The position numbers and the translations under genes are program-made. A DNA stretch of 64,000 bases, taken from Leptothoe sp034932105 (GTDB lineage: Bacteria > Cyanobacteriota > Cyanobacteriia > Phormidesmidales > Phormidesmidaceae). Below, piece by piece: positions 63,157 through 64,000 of the stretch. Every line of letters begins with the position of its first letter. Position 1 is the stretch's first letter. The notes under the pieces are model-generated. The model made no database searches. It saw only the letters and a program-made list of their open reading frames with translations, and was not told where the DNA came from. The stretch spans positions 186,001 through 250,000 of the forward strand of contig NZ_JAYGIG010000114.1 of assembly GCF_034932105.1 (NCBI RefSeq), read 5' to 3'.

Positions 63157-63702
63157 ATGTATAAACCCAGAATTGGCAAACTGCTTTGTGATGGTAAACC
63201 GGTTTATAAAAGTCTTTGGCCTGGTAAGAAGTTTCAGTTGGATGAATGGTGGACCTATGAGGACCATCTAGGTCAGGTTTGGGTTCTTCCTCCTGGGTTT
63301 GTGTATGACTTGGCGAGTATTCCAGCGTGGATGGCGGGAAGTTTGCAGTGGGGGGCCTGGAATGTGGGGGCGGTGCCCCATGATTGGGCTTATGAGTATG
63401 GGTATTTGTTGCGGGTAATGGATGGGCAGTTGGAAGAGGTGCCTGTGACGAAGCGGCAAACGGATGATTTGTTTGCTGATGTGATGTTTAGTGTGGGCCG
63501 CAAAATTAAGGGCTCCCAGTTTTGGCGGATGCAGCTGGTTTATTTTGCAGTGAGATTTTTTGGTAAGGGTGTGTGGATTCGGGGGCGGCGGCAGTCGCAG
63601 CCGTTGCCGCCGTCTTTGGGTGAGTTACAGTGGGCCTATGAGCGGGCCTATGACAATGTGGATATGGATAGTCGGTGGGGCCATCTTGTGGCCCAGGGGT
63701 GA
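63157..63702 (+). CDS. DUF1353-domain protein
   Basis: A soluble protein of 181 residues with the DUF1353 pattern: PPGFVYDLASIPAWMAG, then VGAVPHDWAYEYG and the ADVMF...VGR helix. DUF1353 occurs in phage genomes and in bacterial chromosomes and resembles phage tail-region proteins, but no other phage gene is near. Function is unknown. ATG starts with weak upstream purines. Confidence 0.8.
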   Translation: MYKPRIGKLLCDGKPVYKSLWPGKKFQLDEWWTYEDHLGQVWVLPPGFVYDLASIPAWMAGSLQWGAWNVGAVPHDWAYEYGYLLRVMDGQLEEVPVTKRQTDDLFADVMFSVGRKIKGSQFWRMQLVYFAVRFFGKGVWIRGRRQSQPLPPSLGELQWAYERAYDNVDMDSRWGHLVAQG

Positions 63703-63815
63703 TTCGCTAGACTGGAGCCAGAGGCTCTGTTGAGGTAAAATCCTTCACTCCTGCTAGTCGGTTTTGATCTCATTTGTCCTGGGTTTTGAACTCTGGGTGG
63801 TTACTTTTAATACTC

Positions 63816-64000
63816 TTAACTGCTAAAGCCATCGAGGAATGCGATGATGGCATTTAGGGGAATATTATCTGTGACGTCGGTGGCGACCTGCATTAGGGAA
63901 CTTTTGAAGCCTTGTTCCCAGCGGTCACGGTCTCGAATGTTTTGGGCTAGGATGCCAAATTGCTGACGTAGTTTTTGCCAGCCTTGGCGGTCATTTTGTT
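63816..64000 (-). CDS. 3' end of an unidentified gene (partial)
   Basis: An open frame runs from the window edge to TAA at 63816-63818, giving the last ~61 residues of a protein (QNDRQGWQKLRQQFG... ending AFLDGFSS). It is soluble-looking, with charged helices (RDRDRWEQG). The start is outside the window. I do not recognise the family. Confidence 0.6.
   Translation of the reverse strand, partial: QNDRQGWQKLRQQFGILAQNIRDRDRWEQGFKSSLMQVATDVTDNIPLNAIIAFLDGFSS

Noticed and set aside
63157..63702. Prophage remnant because of DUF1353
   Set aside because: No integrase, structural or lysis gene and no att-like repeats nearby; DUF1353 also occurs on chromosomes.

Overview
The window is chromosomal DNA from a cyanobacterium. 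The evidence is psbZ (a photosystem II subunit), the cyanobacterial small RNA Yfr1 beside a guaB3-type gene, a cyanobacterial SigA, two exact matches to the cyanobacterial LexA box, a PixG-to-PixL-like chemotaxis cluster, and the HIP1 octamer GCGATCGC, which I counted by eye roughly 27 times (about once per 2.3 kb). Genus cannot be fixed by eye. There is no rRNA, insertion sequence, prophage or CRISPR array. Most of the window is core housekeeping sequence, with a few regions of regulatory or accessory interest. Layout, left: Yfr1 and guaB3 (minus) are followed by a KtrA/TrkA-like K+ regulator and anmK (plus). Then comes a small unknown protein and two tandemly duplicated Ser/Thr kinases that share an unrecognised C-terminal domain. 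Facing them is a minus-strand aarF/UbiB - PP2C phosphatase - tandem Usp operon, so kinases and a phosphatase lie side by side. A 922-residue DHH-CBS-CBS-nucleotidyltransferase fusion, psbZ, a structured intergenic RNA before ribH, ribH and tRNA-Gly(GCC) follow. Layout, 17-36 kb: an MBL hydrolase, surE, pheS, msrA, a STAS protein, a DUF3352 lipoprotein, lexA with two LexA boxes exactly 20 bp apart, sigA with a perfect 52-bp palindrome behind it, a pseudo-receiver, thyX, a membrane GTPase, a YbjN-like protein, the UDP-glucose to UDP-xylose pair ugd/uxs, a TPR protein, DUF4058 and an alpha/beta hydrolase. Layout, 36-47 kb: a complete Pix/Pil-type chemotaxis cluster on the minus strand in the order PatA-like, CheY, CheW, MCP, CheA-REC hybrid, CheW. 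Its MCP has a dCACHE-like sensor region and a GAF domain lacking the bilin cysteine. An ammonium transporter lies directly upstream. Layout, right: EVE protein, tsaE, a ParA-like ATPase, BI-1, ppx/gppA, a methyltransferase, cysH, lnt, two RluA-type pseudouridine synthases (one with Gly at the catalytic Asp position), a SWIM protein, aspA, a small conserved protein, rarD, DUF1353 and the 3' end of an unknown gene. Best candidates for new biology are the ribH leader RNA with mutually exclusive pairings and a terminator, the duplicated kinases with a novel C-terminal domain, and a 36-bp element found ungapped in three intergenic regions.
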